From the NCBI GenBank assembly GCA_015680685.1, contig MNCI01004027.1:62001-126000 (forward strand): a stretch of DNA of 64,000 bases, read 5' to 3'. Shown piece by piece: positions 10,982 to 21,761 of the stretch (positions are counted from its first letter, which is position 1; every line of letters begins with the position of its first letter). This DNA is from Gnetum montanum. Taxonomy: Eukaryota > Streptophyta > Gnetopsida > Gnetales > Gnetaceae. The notes under the pieces are model-generated. The model saw only the letters and a list, made by a program, of their open reading frames with translations, did not search any database and was not told the origin of the DNA. Made by a program: the position numbers and the translations under genes.

Positions 10982-11819
10982 TGATGAGTCATGAATCGTG
11001 GGCTATGATATCGCATCCATGATATCGCGTACGTGATATCACAACTTACACATGATATCGTAGCTTGTCTCCTCATCTATAAATAAGAGGTAGGCAATTT
11101 TGTTAAGGGAGTTTTTTTGGAAGTTTAAGTTTTCAATAGTTTTTCGTACATTAGTTTTTCCTCTCAACCCTTTTCTCCCAGTGCATGCCCGCAGTGTGAT
11201 GATTGTAATTGTACGACATCCTTATTCGAGTGTGACGTACCTGGACATGCACATGATCGACAATAAAGATCGAGATTAATTCATCATTGCAGCATCCACT
11301 TAGCTTAATTATTTATTTAATTTTCATTATTATTTACTGCTTTCTTAATTAATATCTCTCTACCATTATCTCCTAGTAACACGGAATGAGTACGACTTAA
11401 TCACAAGCATTCAAGTATGACTACTTGGTAATCTAGTAGCATACCTAGGCCATGCGTTTGGTAATCCCAGTGGTAGTCATGCACGAGGTCCAAGATGTGT
11501 ACAAATGATTGAGGAATGGATGTTCATCGCACTTAGGCTAGTTTAGATTCTCTCTCACCCTCTCTCTTTCCTAGTTTAGTTGATATTATTTACCATCATA
11601 CCCAGGAGTAGCATGAGTGTAGGAACACATCATACACCTCACTCTGGACTAAACCATACGTGACAAAGCTAATACTAGTCCAAGTGGGAAGACAACGAAC
11701 TATGATCCATGAGTAACCGTCTAGATACCACAACTAGTCCATCTATGGAGTTCGACCGGATCATGCGTGAAACGCTCATATTCGTATGGTTGAGTGTAGG
11801 GGTACCTCACCACAAATCA
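10982..11819 (+). repeat. E1 3' LTR (type B)
   Basis: 838 bp. Begins TGATGAGTCATGAATCG, carries GATATC palindromes and TATAAATA at 11078-11085, and ends CACAAATCA, a mutated form of the usual CACTCATCA. Confidence 0.85.
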
Positions 11820-11830
11820 ACGGCTTATCA
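11820..11830 (-). repeat. E2 3' LTR, terminal 11 bp after the E1 insertion
   Basis: ACGGCTTATCA corresponds to GCGGCTCAGCA, the outer end of the E2 5' LTR at 18185-18195. It directly precedes the E2 polypurine tract. Confidence 0.7.
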
Positions 11831-11841
11831 TACCCCCATGA
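11831..11841 (-). other. E2 polypurine tract
   Basis: TACCCCCATGA on the plus strand reads TCATGGGGGTA on the element strand, next to the 3' LTR. Confidence 0.8.
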
Positions 11842-13762
11842 CTGAATGAAAACTCGTCCTCAAGTTCCTTAGAAAACATTGGGAAGGTATGGAATTATTG
11901 ACTTGAATGACAACTAATGGTGAATGGGATGACATGTGAATAGATCAATATTACAATACATGACAACATTAGTATTCATGACTAGAAGAGTGAACACTAT
12001 ACACAATTGACATCCAGCCTTATTTGGTAGCTGAGAGAGAAGAGAGAGAGAAAAGAAGAAGACATGTTGCTGTCGATGCCAAGATTGCACCTTTCATTGT
12101 CCATCCATAACTGCGCCATCAGTCTTGTTCCTTGCACAACTGTTCCAGCACCAGTCCGTCCTGAGTGTTTCCTCCAAGTCTAATCCATTACTGTATGATT
12201 GCCATCTACACATACAACACAGTCACATATGAGTAAGGATAAGTAAATTACAATACAGTTGATACCTTGCCTCAGTGTAAGGTTCATTGGCTAAGTTGTG
12301 ATATGGCTAATATGGATTCTAAAGATATAACACTGGTGACTACCCAAGGTGTAGGGGTTAGGAAAAATTGAAAAAATTGGACCAGGGTCCCAATGACTAT
12401 GAGCGATCCTCTAGTAGTGATAGAATGGAAAAAGATAAGGAATAAGAAAGATGGAGAAAAAGAAACAACAACAATGCCGATAAAATGGATGTCAGAGATG
12501 AGATGAACAAAACAAATGTTGATTGCAAAAATGTTTAAGGGAAAGAAGTTAACTGATGCACCAAATAGGAATGCTAGTGGGTCCTCCCCAAAGTAGGCTC
12601 ATGCCCTTTATTCCCTAAAAAACCTACATTTAAAGAGTTCATAGGCTCTGGAAATGTCATTTGGGAGCAAGAGTTAAAGACTTAACCCCAAGAATTCACC
12701 AAAGAGAAAACAATGCATCAACCAAAATATGGACTACTGATACAACCGGCAATGAGGTGGAAAATAGAGAAAGAATGATGGGGAGAAGAGAATGGAATGG
12801 AGTCCCAAGAACAAGGTGGTGTACAACCCCTTGTGTATTTATGGTTAATGTGACTGAGTAGATCTCATTCCAAATCTAGCCTCAAACAATCCACATCCAG
12901 TGACCTCACATTAATACACTTGGCCAATCCATCCACTTGAAGTAACAAGAATGCTTCCGCCAAAGAGTCACCACCATTTTGAGGAAACGAGAAAGGGAAA
13001 GGTAGGAAGCGAGAAAGGGCCTTAGTTAGAGGGAATGTGTTTGTTTAGTTCCATAACTAGTGCTTGTAGCTTAAATAATTATTTTGTCTAAGGGGTGTGC
13101 TTTGAATTCTCACTGTTTTTGTTTTTGTTTTTTTTTTTGCATGAGAACCACACCATGCAAGACTTATTTTTATTGGCTCAGCTTCCCAATAATGGAGCAA
13201 TGTTAAAATGGTAAGGAAAACTCAAGAAGAAAACATCCAAGCACCCAAGAGAATAGCCAACACAAATGCAACAAGTCCTTTTGAGTCACACCCTTTTCAG
13301 TCCTTGAGTCCTTCCTTAGTTTGAGAAATGCCCAGTCACTAATTTGTTAATAGTTTTATTATTAAAGAAAGGGACTGTAAAGTTCCAAGCCAAGAGAGAC
13401 CATAGAAATTCATGGATGCATGGATGACGTGGACTCACTGCCTATTGTATCAAAAGAACCATACCTTAGTATCAATATTATAACTCAAAGGTAAAAACCA
13501 AACATTAGCAATGAATATAATACAGTTCATACCACCATCAGGAGCACTTATTAGGTGATGAATCTAACAAAACAAAAACAACAAACAAAGATAAAACAAG
13601 AACAGAAAAAAAAAAAACAAAAAGAAACAAAAAGAAACAGTCACACAAAGAAATGAAAAAGTATAAACGATGTTGTAAAACAAAAACAAGAAAAGATAAA
13701 GAAATTTGTAAAAAAAAAATGTGTAAAGAAAAACTTAAAAAGGAACTAAGGGCCTCAAATGA
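11842..13762 (-). other. E2 3' spacer (non-coding)
   Basis: Matches the post-protease spacers of E3 and E6. It includes a GA-rich stretch near 12030-12050 and the conserved hairpin block: TGGGTCCTCCCCA at 12578-12590 and GGCTCATGCC at 12596-12605 on the plus strand. No coding sequence recognised. A-rich simple sequence lies around 13560-13740. Confidence 0.65.
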
Positions 13763-14041
13763 TTAGTAGAGGTGGCTGTATCCCCCATGTTTGAGTTGGA
13801 AGGAGGAGATCTGAAATAGTGAGTAGGGTCGTCCCTTCTCAAAGGTATTATGTACATTGGCCATTCTAAATTCATGGAAGGGTTTGGTCCATTGCACATT
13901 GACTAATATTCTCTTATCAGGGCTCTTGTTTGAATTTTTTAGGAATTTCCAACTTCCCCCAGTTGATGTTTTCAAGGTTACAGCTTGGAAGTTGGCAACA
14001 GGCTTACTCTTAGCGCATCTATGCTTTCGATGTAAGTGCAA
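13763..14041 (-). pseudogene. E2 region after protease, including an integrase C-terminal tail remnant
   Basis: Within this frame, SPDKRILVNVQWTKPFHEF aligns with STRTQLINIQQLKPFHEL at the end of the E5 integrase (39442-39795). The pattern is S-x2-R-x-L-(V/I)-N-(V/I)-Q-x2-K-P-F-H-E. Everything between the protease and this tail (reverse transcriptase, RNase H, integrase core) is missing. The segment is in a different frame from the upstream gag-protease. Confidence 0.6.
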
Positions 14042-14205
14042 GTTATTCCCTCAGTTAGTTCTATGCACGTTAGTGAGTTGCTCTCTTCATCAGCTATCAA
14101 CCATTGGGTGTCTTCTTGTCATGTGGCTGCTGCATACAGGCACTTTTTTATATTAATTTCTTGTGTACACCAGTTGCATGCAGGCAATGCTAAACTTTGC
14201 ACAAC

Positions 14206-17200
14206 TCATGATCTCTGCACGCAATTGCACCCTGTATCACTGTATGCAATGCATGGAACCTTCTTCTTCTCGATCTTTTCAAAAGTGTTCTCCTTAGATA
14301 TTTCCAGGGAAAGATCATGGATTCCTAGGCATGCATCTATAGTACTTAGCCATGCTCTTTCCATTATTATTAGGAAGTCCCCTTTATCATTATTCACTTG
14401 TATCACATGGAAATCAGCTGGGTACGACCACCCACACACCGTGGTGACGATGTCCTCCACCAGTCCCAAGGGAATAGTGATGGACTGGTTAGCCAGCTCT
14501 AGGTGAATATTGCTCTTCTTTAATGGAGGCAGGTTCTAGGCTTTGTACATTTCTTATGATATTAAGTTGCCTCCAGAACCTGAGTCTAGAAGAGCTTTGC
14601 ATGGCTCATTCCCAGCTATTTGGAGATAGATTAGAGGGTTTCAAGGATCAAATAATTTTTTAGGAAGGTGGCCAACCTTGAGCTAGTTAATAACGACATG
14701 TGTTAACATAACCACATGCGTTGAGCTCGATGTTTGGTTCGAAGGGAGCTCTGAAGCCTTGTTTGATGGGGAGACGTTCAGAGGTTCAACTGCTTGTGGT
14801 TGTAAGGGCTTGGTTGGACTGTTGGTTCTAAAGAAAGGTATTTTCTTCATACGGTTGTCAAAACCAATAGCATGTTGAGGATTCACAGCCCTTGTGACAT
14901 TGCATTATTGTGGTTGAATAGGGAGTTCCCCTTGCATTGCTGGAGCGGGTGGTAATGGAGCTATTGATGTGAGATCCACGGATGGATTTGAAGGATGGTG
15001 TGTTTGTGGGTTATCTTCCCTAGGAGGAGTTCTATAATACTCACGAGCTTGGTAGTGATGTTGTGATGTAACATGACTAACAGAGTCACGTGGAGAAATT
15101 GGACGCTGCACGTAGTAGCCATATGGTTCAGGTTGCCGGTATGGGTATTTTTGCCTTGGTGGTGGCATCCCCCATGACTGTGGGTATTTCCACTATTGAT
15201 GTTGCTCAATGGGTTGTGGTGGAGTTCCACTTGGATAATATGTTGAGGGTTGGTGGAACTACCTTGGGTTACCTTGGGAATAAGGTAACCGTCGGGGTGC
15301 TTGCTGTTTATTTAGTTGTGGGTTGAGTGCATACACCCTAGACTCTTGTAGATGTGAGATCACTGGGCAACATCCTTTAGGATGGTCATATTAGCATATC
15401 TCACATCCATCATCATTGTCTATTTCTGAATCCACAACCTCTTTTGTGATGGCCATTTTTCCCTTACCCTTGTTACGTGCATTTTCCACTTCTCTCTTTT
15501 TCTTTTTGTCGCGGTCACTACCTCGCTCCCTAGACTCCTCTACAATTTTAAGAACAGTTTCAAACCTACTATCTAGGGAGTCCCACATTTGGTCTACCTT
15601 TGCTGATACTTCTGTTGTTAACTTTTGGAGAGGCAAAGTTTTCCTATTCACCATCTCTTTGAGTGGTGACTCTTCTTCCTCCTCACAAAATCTCACTCCC
15701 CTTTTTCAGAGGGAAGGATCTCGGTTATATTCTTATGCACTTTCTCTCTTTTGTAGCTCACCTTCTTCTTTGGCTACTTGCTCTAGCAATCTATGAATTT
15801 GTTAAGACCTAAGCTCTGATAACCTTCCTTGGGCGTATGTCCCAAGGGTTCTTCTTGTTTCATGCCTAAGTCCATCCACGAGATGGTGTAGTTGATCCTG
15901 CTGCAAATAACCATGGCCAGGGCAATGATGTAATAGTGTGTAATAGCAACCCATGGCAGCATCCAAGGGTTCATGATTTCCTTGCTTCCATTCTTGGATT
16001 TGCTTCCGCAGGTTAGACACTCGAGAGTACATTTGGTACTTATCATTGAACAATTCTAACATTTTACTCCACCTTCAAATGGATTCCAAGTCTAAGGATC
16101 GGTACCAGCTTTCAACTTCTTTCACTAGTGTCCTTGGGAACAACTTTAGTTTTTTCCATTCGTTTTCTATGTTTTGGAAGGCACATGCATCGTGGAATGC
16201 TTGTAAATGATTTTGAGGATCAACGTTGTATCCCCCTTCAAATTGTGGGATGTTGTTCATGTCTAACCTCTTGATCCTACTATCCTTTTGGTGCCTTGTT
16301 GGAACTCTTACGACCTCTGTTATATCTAGCATGCTTCTAGTTGCGAGCAAGGGTTCTTCGTAATCATCTCGTTCATAGCATCTATGGTGTCTACGCGGTT
16401 TCCTACTCTCCCTTCTTCTATGCCTTGATTCCTTAGAGTACCCTCGTCCTCATTCTCGACTGTCTCGTTGATGTTTCTCACTTTCTTTTCCCTTATCCTC
16501 ATGATTGGTTTCCCTATGACTACATCTAGATACAGAAGGAGAGGGTGAAGGTGACGATGAAGGTGAAGAAGAAGGAGAACCATTGCCATGATGGTGTTTT
16601 CTACCTTCTCTTCGGTGGTCTCAGCCTTGATTGTGATCACAATCAGAACGTCTGTCCTTATCGTGTGTTTGTGTTCCTTCGTTGAACACTTCTTGTTCAT
16701 GGGTATTAGAACTAGGGTTGTGAATAGTGGAGTCAAGGTTTTGATACACCACCTCCTGACCAGTGTTAGGAGGAGGAACATCGTTTTGTGGGGAACTTGT
16801 TGGAGCAGGTTCACCGTCCTCAATTTCTCTCAAAACGTGTGGAGCGTCATGGGGCCATTTACCCTTCAAGGATGTATGGTATCTCTCCTGTCACAAGTCC
16901 CTTTGACGTTGTGCTTATGTGGGATGATAGTCCCTTATGTCATGATCACATGCAACGTATTCTACGTATAAAAGTAGCATGCCTATTTGTCAAAGAGCAC
17001 GAAGGAGCATGTTGGGAACTGATCGATCTGGAGGCAACACTATGTTACCCTTCAAGTATCTCCAACACAGTTATTCATCTTGGTAAAGAATAAAGGTGAA
17101 ATTAGGTACATACTCATCAGGATGAGTATATACCATACAAAACTGTTGAGGAATTGACGGATCCTGGTTACCTGTATTATGTCACCAACTACCTCTTGTG

Positions 17201-17244
17201 TTAGTCCTAGGTGGTGAAGTGCTCTTATGTAAAGAAGAAGACAT
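14206..17244 (-). pseudogene. E2 gag-protease (broken)
   Basis: Read on the minus strand from an ATG at 17244 (MSSS-like start shared with E3 and E6), one frame holds throughout, with stops. The capsid core is at 16350-15800 (KQIQEWKQGNHEPLDAAMG). The nucleocapsid motif reads DDGCEIC, a stop at a Gln site, then YDHPKGCC near 15390, giving C-X2-C-X3-H-X4-C. A Pro/Gln/Tyr-rich region follows. The retropepsin has DSG at 14586-14578 and the flap/C-terminal part at 14469-14206 (GDFLIIMERAWLSTIDACLG). Gag builds the particle; the aspartic protease would mature it. Confidence 0.85.
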
Positions 17245-17369
17245 CTTGTCTTGTTCGGTGTGCAATGTACCGTTGTCTTGTCTTCCTTTGATTAACCCTA
17301 AGGGTTCATTCTAACATTCCAACGATATGAATGATTTCCTATGTTCTACGTAGTGCACAAACAACTAAG

Positions 17370-17387
17370 TCCCCAGCAATGACGCCA
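17370..17387 (-). other. E2 primer-binding site (tRNA-Asp type)
   Basis: TCCCCAGCAATGACGCCA on the plus strand is close to the tRNA-Asp 3' end TCCCCGGCAACGGCGCCA. It is one base from the 5' LTR. Confidence 0.8.
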
Positions 17388-17388
17388 A

Positions 17389-18195
17389 TGATGAGTGGCG
17401 AGGTACCCCTACACTCAACCATACGAATACGAGCGTTTCACGCACGATATAGTTGAACTGCAAGGACTAAGTGCTTATGTGCCTTAATGAAACACTCAGG
17501 GTTAATCAATCGTTGTCTTCCCAAACTTACTTGTATTGTCATAGTTGTATGGTTAAGTAAGCTTGAGGCATATGATTTATATAGCTTTTGTCTTTTTATG
17601 TCTTCTGCTAATAAAGGAAAGGGAAGGAGAACTAAGTGGCTAACTTACATTAATTATTCATTAACTAGCTTCTAAATGTTCCTAACACTAGTATTTGTTC
17701 CCACTTGTTGTACACATCCTGAACCAGTGCAACACTACTGGGATTACCAAATGCTAGTCGTTACTCGGTTACTAAGCGCTACACGCATGCTCGAAGCGGT
17801 CGTACTGAGTGTATTTAACTAAGGAGGTTGAAGGTTGAGATAGGCATTAATTAGCTAGGAAAGCATTAAATAATAATTAATTACTAATTAGCTTAATCTG
17901 CATGTTGCAAGGTTTATTATAAAGTTCGTCTTTATTGCCATACACAAAATTGTGCTCAGGCACAAATTGCTCTAATAAAGATCCGTTCACTCTATGACTC
18001 CTACTGTGGGCACATAGAAATAATTCTAACTCTGGGATAACAAAACTGTAAGAATCTGGCTAAGGGTCTAAGTCTAACTCCCCTGGAACCAAAGGCGCCG
18101 CCTTTTATTTATAAAAGATGAGGTAGGACGCGATATCATGTATGCAATATCGCGTGGTGGATGTGACATCGCATACACGATATAGCGGCTCAGCA
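17389..18195 (-). repeat. E2 5' LTR
   Basis: 807 bp, from TGATGAGTGGCGAGG to GCGGCTCAGCA, with an antisense TATA (TTATTTATAAAAG near 18105) and GATATC-type motifs at 18130-18185. The outer end is followed by the AATGA duplication. Confidence 0.88.
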
Positions 18196-18200
18196 AATGA
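18196..18200. repeat. Target-site duplication of E2, right copy (AATGA)
   Basis: Identical to 2450-2454 on the other side of E2, 15.7 kb away. Confidence 0.85.
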
Positions 18201-19114
18201 TATTGTTCATGCTCTAAATAAAAGATTAATGTACATAATACCTTTTAACTAAGTCTAATTTGTTAGATAAGTTATGCTATTATATTCTATTAGATCTTTC
18301 TCTCTTCCAAAAGTTAGTATTCTTCCAAATCTTCCTACTACTACTTTGAATCTTTTTGTTGTTTCAAGTTCAAACATGAATATTGAAAGTGATTTAATCA
18401 TTGGTAGCATTGGGATCATTATCCTTTTTAACAATTAATTTTCCCCTGTTGATTTCACAAAGCATTATTTCAATTCTAAGTTTGAACACCTCATTAGACA
18501 ACTTCTTCTTGGTCTTTTAGTGAATCTCTCCTTTAATTTTGGGTTTGAGGTCTTACCAAGTGGTACACTATTGGGTGTAGCAAGAGATATCATTGTTAGG
18601 TTACTAAATAGTTACACTTTATGCTTAAAACTAGTTATGTTCATTCCAAATTCTAGATATGAGGGAAAAGTAAATATTAAACTAAATGCATAAAAAATAA
18701 ATTGCATTAGAAGTAAATTCTATTCTAAGTTAGATTACTACAATGAATCTGAATCAATATTGATCTTAATGCTGGTCATGGATTGTGTCTAGGTGCAATG
18801 CTACTCAAATAAAATGCTATACAATCAACTCAAATACATGTTGTGGGTACTTGCTGACTCTTCTTAACTACAATGATAAACTAATAAAGTTTTGGCTAAG
18901 CTACTTGACCAAATGGTGCCTTAAACACAATGGGTGATCCATATTTATAAGTATTTACTATCATTGCATCAACCCAGCTACATTAACGTAACACATGATA
19001 CATCGTAACTAAGTCACTAGAGCATAGACTTAGTTGACTAAGATACAATAATGTATTAACATCAAGTAAGATATGTCAACTAAGCCCTTATGAAATAGCA
19101 TTTTTATTGTTCAT

Positions 19115-19125
19115 GTACCCCCATG
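19115..19125 (-). other. E8 polypurine tract
   Basis: TACCCCCATGA, the minus-strand form of the tract that precedes every 3' LTR in this window. Confidence 0.65.
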
Positions 19126-20224
19126 ATTGACTAGAAACTCATCCTTAATTTATACAAATGGACAATGTTCAATTACAACAAATTGTGGGGTGACTTAGAT
19201 AGGATTGACTAACATTACAAAAACTTGAGTGTAGCATTACAAAATTTATTTGAGTAGATGTATTACAAATTAACAAAATGACGAAATATTGAATTGACAT
19301 TAAAGTTTACAAATGTTGTAGAAGTCTTTGAAAATCCATTGATGATGAATCTTCATGTTGTCATAGGTAGTGACAATTATTCTCTTAGTTGCTTCATTGG
19401 TACCTTACCTTTCATGTAGAACATTTGAAGGACGGACCAAAATTTCTCATCATTAGTCTATGTGTCTATAAGTAGTAAACATGTGATGCTTAAACTTTAA
19501 TTATTGTATCTACTACTTACTCATGGTCATGTCCTCCTCTTGACCTTTTTTCACTGCCTTCCAAAAGACCTCTAATCTTAAAACTCATTTAGGTATCATT
19601 TGTAATCAACAAAGTATCAACATTAGTTTTGGTAGTTTTCCCTTAGTGTTCAAACATTTTTCGAATTCTTGGTTAGCTCAAAACTCAAAAAAAATTGACA
19701 TTTAGGCCTAAGGTAATTGCAAAATAGTGTTCTTAAGGTGATGGGATAAGTAGAATCATCAAATTTTTAGGTTAATTTGATTATTCTTACTATTAGTTAC
19801 CTTAATGTTCAAAAATGTGATGTTAGAAAAAATTTCAAAAATCACATCCTTAGTCTCCATAATGAAGAGCTCAACTCTAGGAGCTCATATGTTTTTGAAT
19901 AAGTAAAATCAAGGATTTGGTTCACATGATACCAAAAATGCACCAAAATATTAAAAATCATAAGGATTAGACATTTTTGGTTTCAATATGATTTAGAAAT
20001 AGGGGATTTATACAAGTTCTTTGTTTGGTTCATTTTCTTGAAATAAGAGTTGATAAGTGGGTTGGATATGTCCATGCATGTCTTGAATGGTTTGGCACTC
20101 TCATTTCTAAGCCACTTGGTGTCTTTTGCTTTAGTAGCTATTGTTTAGATATGTTTTTGTACACTCACTTATTTTTCAAGTTTTTTGTGAGTCTATATAG
20201 GGATTGTGCTAAAGCTTTGGACTT

Positions 20225-20400
20225 TTGACCCAGAATTGCATCCTTCATCATCATAAGTAATGCATGAAATTTTCTACTTCTTCACGATGTCATGCTTATT
20301 TTCCTTGGCAATCCCTAAGGAAAGATCTCAAATGTCTACCTTAACATTAATGGTGCTAAGTGATGCTCTTTCCATAATGATTGAAAATTCACCCTCCCTG
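20225..20400 (-). pseudogene. E8 protease remnant
   Basis: Nucleotide resemblance to the retropepsin C-terminal region of E5 (42600-42790): the order of the ATGCATGAAA, AAGGAAAGATCTC and GATGCTCTTTCCAT blocks is kept. No open frame survives. Confidence 0.45.
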
Positions 20401-20851
20401 TTTTAGCAAAAAAAAAAAAAAAATAACCAACATGAAAGCCTCTTGCATATTGGTAGAAATGAAAAATATTAATAATTGTTGGTGTCTATATATAGTTTTT
20501 TACATTGGCAATACCATGTATATAGTATCATAGATGCGATATTGTATATGCTATATTGCCCTTAAAAAATTAAAATTTTCTACTTGATTCTGTGGGAAAA
20601 TATGAACAAATTTGGATGCCTAAAATGTGTAGACCTAGTACCTTTCAATGTTAGGTAGTGCAAACTAGCCAACTGGTCAACATCCCATGTTTCAAATGTG
20701 GTTAATAAAATTGAAAAGAATTTTGATAAATGGAAAGAAAAAAAGCTCATCCTTGCTTGCAATGTTTTAGATATTAAGCAAATATCACATGGGCCATGAT
20801 ATCGTGTACGCGATATCGCGTCGTCCCCCGCGATTTCGTCTCGTCCCCAAC

Positions 20852-20871
20852 GATATCGCGTACGCGATATC
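20852..20871. repeat. Perfect 20-bp palindrome in E3 U3
   Basis: GATATCGCGTACGCGATATC is fully self-complementary. It ends 18 bp before the TATA box at 20890-20897. Confidence 0.85.
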
Positions 20872-20889
20872 ACAGTGCGTCACCGAGTC

Positions 20890-20897
20890 TATAAATA
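20890..20897 (+). promoter_or_regulatory. TATA box of E3 5' LTR
   Basis: TATAAATA followed by AGAGGCG, downstream of the palindromes. Confidence 0.65.
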
Positions 20898-21618
20898 AGA
20901 GGCGACTCTCCCTTGTTTCTCAGTTTAGGCCTAGACTGTAGTGAAACTCTGGTAGTTTTACCTCTCTAGAGATAGAATAATTTCCATTTGCCCACAGTAG
21001 GAGCTCCAAAGTGAATAGATCTTTATTCGAGCAAATATTGTACCTGAACACAAGTTTGTGTACGACAATAAAGCCAAACTTCTTGGATAAACCTTGCAGT
21101 GTATGGAATAGGCTAAATAGGACTCTATTTACTGTTATTTATTTTTTATCATTTAAATGCTTTATTAGTCATTAATTCTCTCTCAACCCTTCTCTCCTAG
21201 TTAAGTGCATTCGGTACGACCGCTTCGAGCACGTGCGTTACGCTTGGTGATCCTAACAACGACTAGCGTTTGGTGACCAAGGTTGCATTGGTTCAAGGTG
21301 TGAACGGTAAGTGGGAATGGATATTGATGATAGGTTAATTAAGGATTAGTTAGTTAGTTAAAGTTGGTTAATTAGTCTCTTCACCCTTCACCTCATTAGC
21401 ATAGGAGATAAAACAAAAAAGACATAAAAATCATATACCTTAGACTTACTTAACCATACAATCGTGAAAAATACAAGTAAGTCTGGGAAGACAATGAATG
21501 ATTAACCTTAGGTGTTCCATAAGGCATGTAGGCACTTAGTCTGCGGAGTTCGATCGGATCACGCGTGCTACGCTCATATTCATATGGTTGAGTGTAGTGG
21601 TACCTCGCCATTCATCAT

Positions 21619-21636
21619 TGGCACCGTTTCCAGGGA
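21619..21636 (+). other. E3 primer-binding site (tRNA-Asp type)
   Basis: TGGCACCGTTTCCAGGGA, three mismatches to the complement of the tRNA-Asp 3' end, one base after the LTR. Confidence 0.82.
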
Positions 21637-21761
21637 CTAAGTGTTTGTGCGCTAAGTAGAACATAGGAAATTATCCACATTTTTGGGAGCTTAAACGAAC
21701 CCTTAGGGTTAATTAAATGAAAAATTATATAATGGTTAATCAGCACACCGAATAAGACACA

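Larger units (their letters stand above)
3218..11819 (+). mobile_element. E1: gag plus accessory-ORF LTR retrotransposon, lacking protease and pol
   Basis: A plus-strand element nested in the E2 3' LTR. The order is 5' LTR (about 3218-3983), primer site, gag, a 1.9 kb spacer, an accessory ORF with coiled coil, a polypurine tract, and a 3' LTR (10982-11819). No protease DSG, reverse transcriptase or integrase motifs were found between the LTRs. The first part of the 5' LTR U3 is missing, so its target duplication cannot be recognised. Confidence 0.8.
2455..18195 (-). mobile_element. E2: gag-protease-only Ty3/gypsy LTR retrotransposon (interrupted by E1)
   Basis: A complete but decayed minus-strand element bounded by AATGA duplications. 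Its 3' LTR (left) is split into 2455-~3217 and 11820-11830 by insertion of E1; its 5' LTR is 17389-18195. It has a tRNA-Asp-type primer site and a gag-protease reading frame, but no reverse transcriptase, RNase H or integrase core. A short tail resembling the integrase C-terminus remains at 13763-14041, so the element probably arose by deletion of pol from an autonomous ancestor. Confidence 0.85.
18201..20775 (-). mobile_element. E8: heavily eroded LTR retrotransposon remnant
   Basis: The part ending at 19114 has the layout of a minus-strand LTR: a GTGGGTACTTG block, then an antisense TATA-like region near 18950, then TTATTGTTCA. A polypurine tract follows at 19115-19125 (TACCCCCATGA on the plus strand). 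At about 20225-20400, minus strand, the sequence resembles the protease C-terminal segment of the other elements (GCATGAAATTTTCTACTTCT, and GATGCTCTTTCCATAATGAT). The rest shows no clear coding. An A-run lies at 20407-20422. Both outer ends are missing. Confidence 0.55.
20776..21617 (+). repeat. E3 5' LTR (type A)
   Basis: Matches 27006-27799 from ATCACATGGGCCATGATATC onward and ends CCATTCATCA. The expected start TGATGGGA is not present at about 20771. Confidence 0.85.

Noticed and set aside
18201-18500. ATCATTGGTAGCATTGGGATC near 18397 as a primer-binding site of a plus-strand element.
   Set aside because: Only the first bases match the tRNA-Asp site and no LTR end of the right type precedes it. 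Surrounding features are in the minus orientation.
20762-20770. ATGTTTTAG also occurs at 27807-27815, suggesting a target duplication for E3.
   Set aside because: It does not abut the right LTR end, and at 27807 it is part of the type B LTR sequence of E4.
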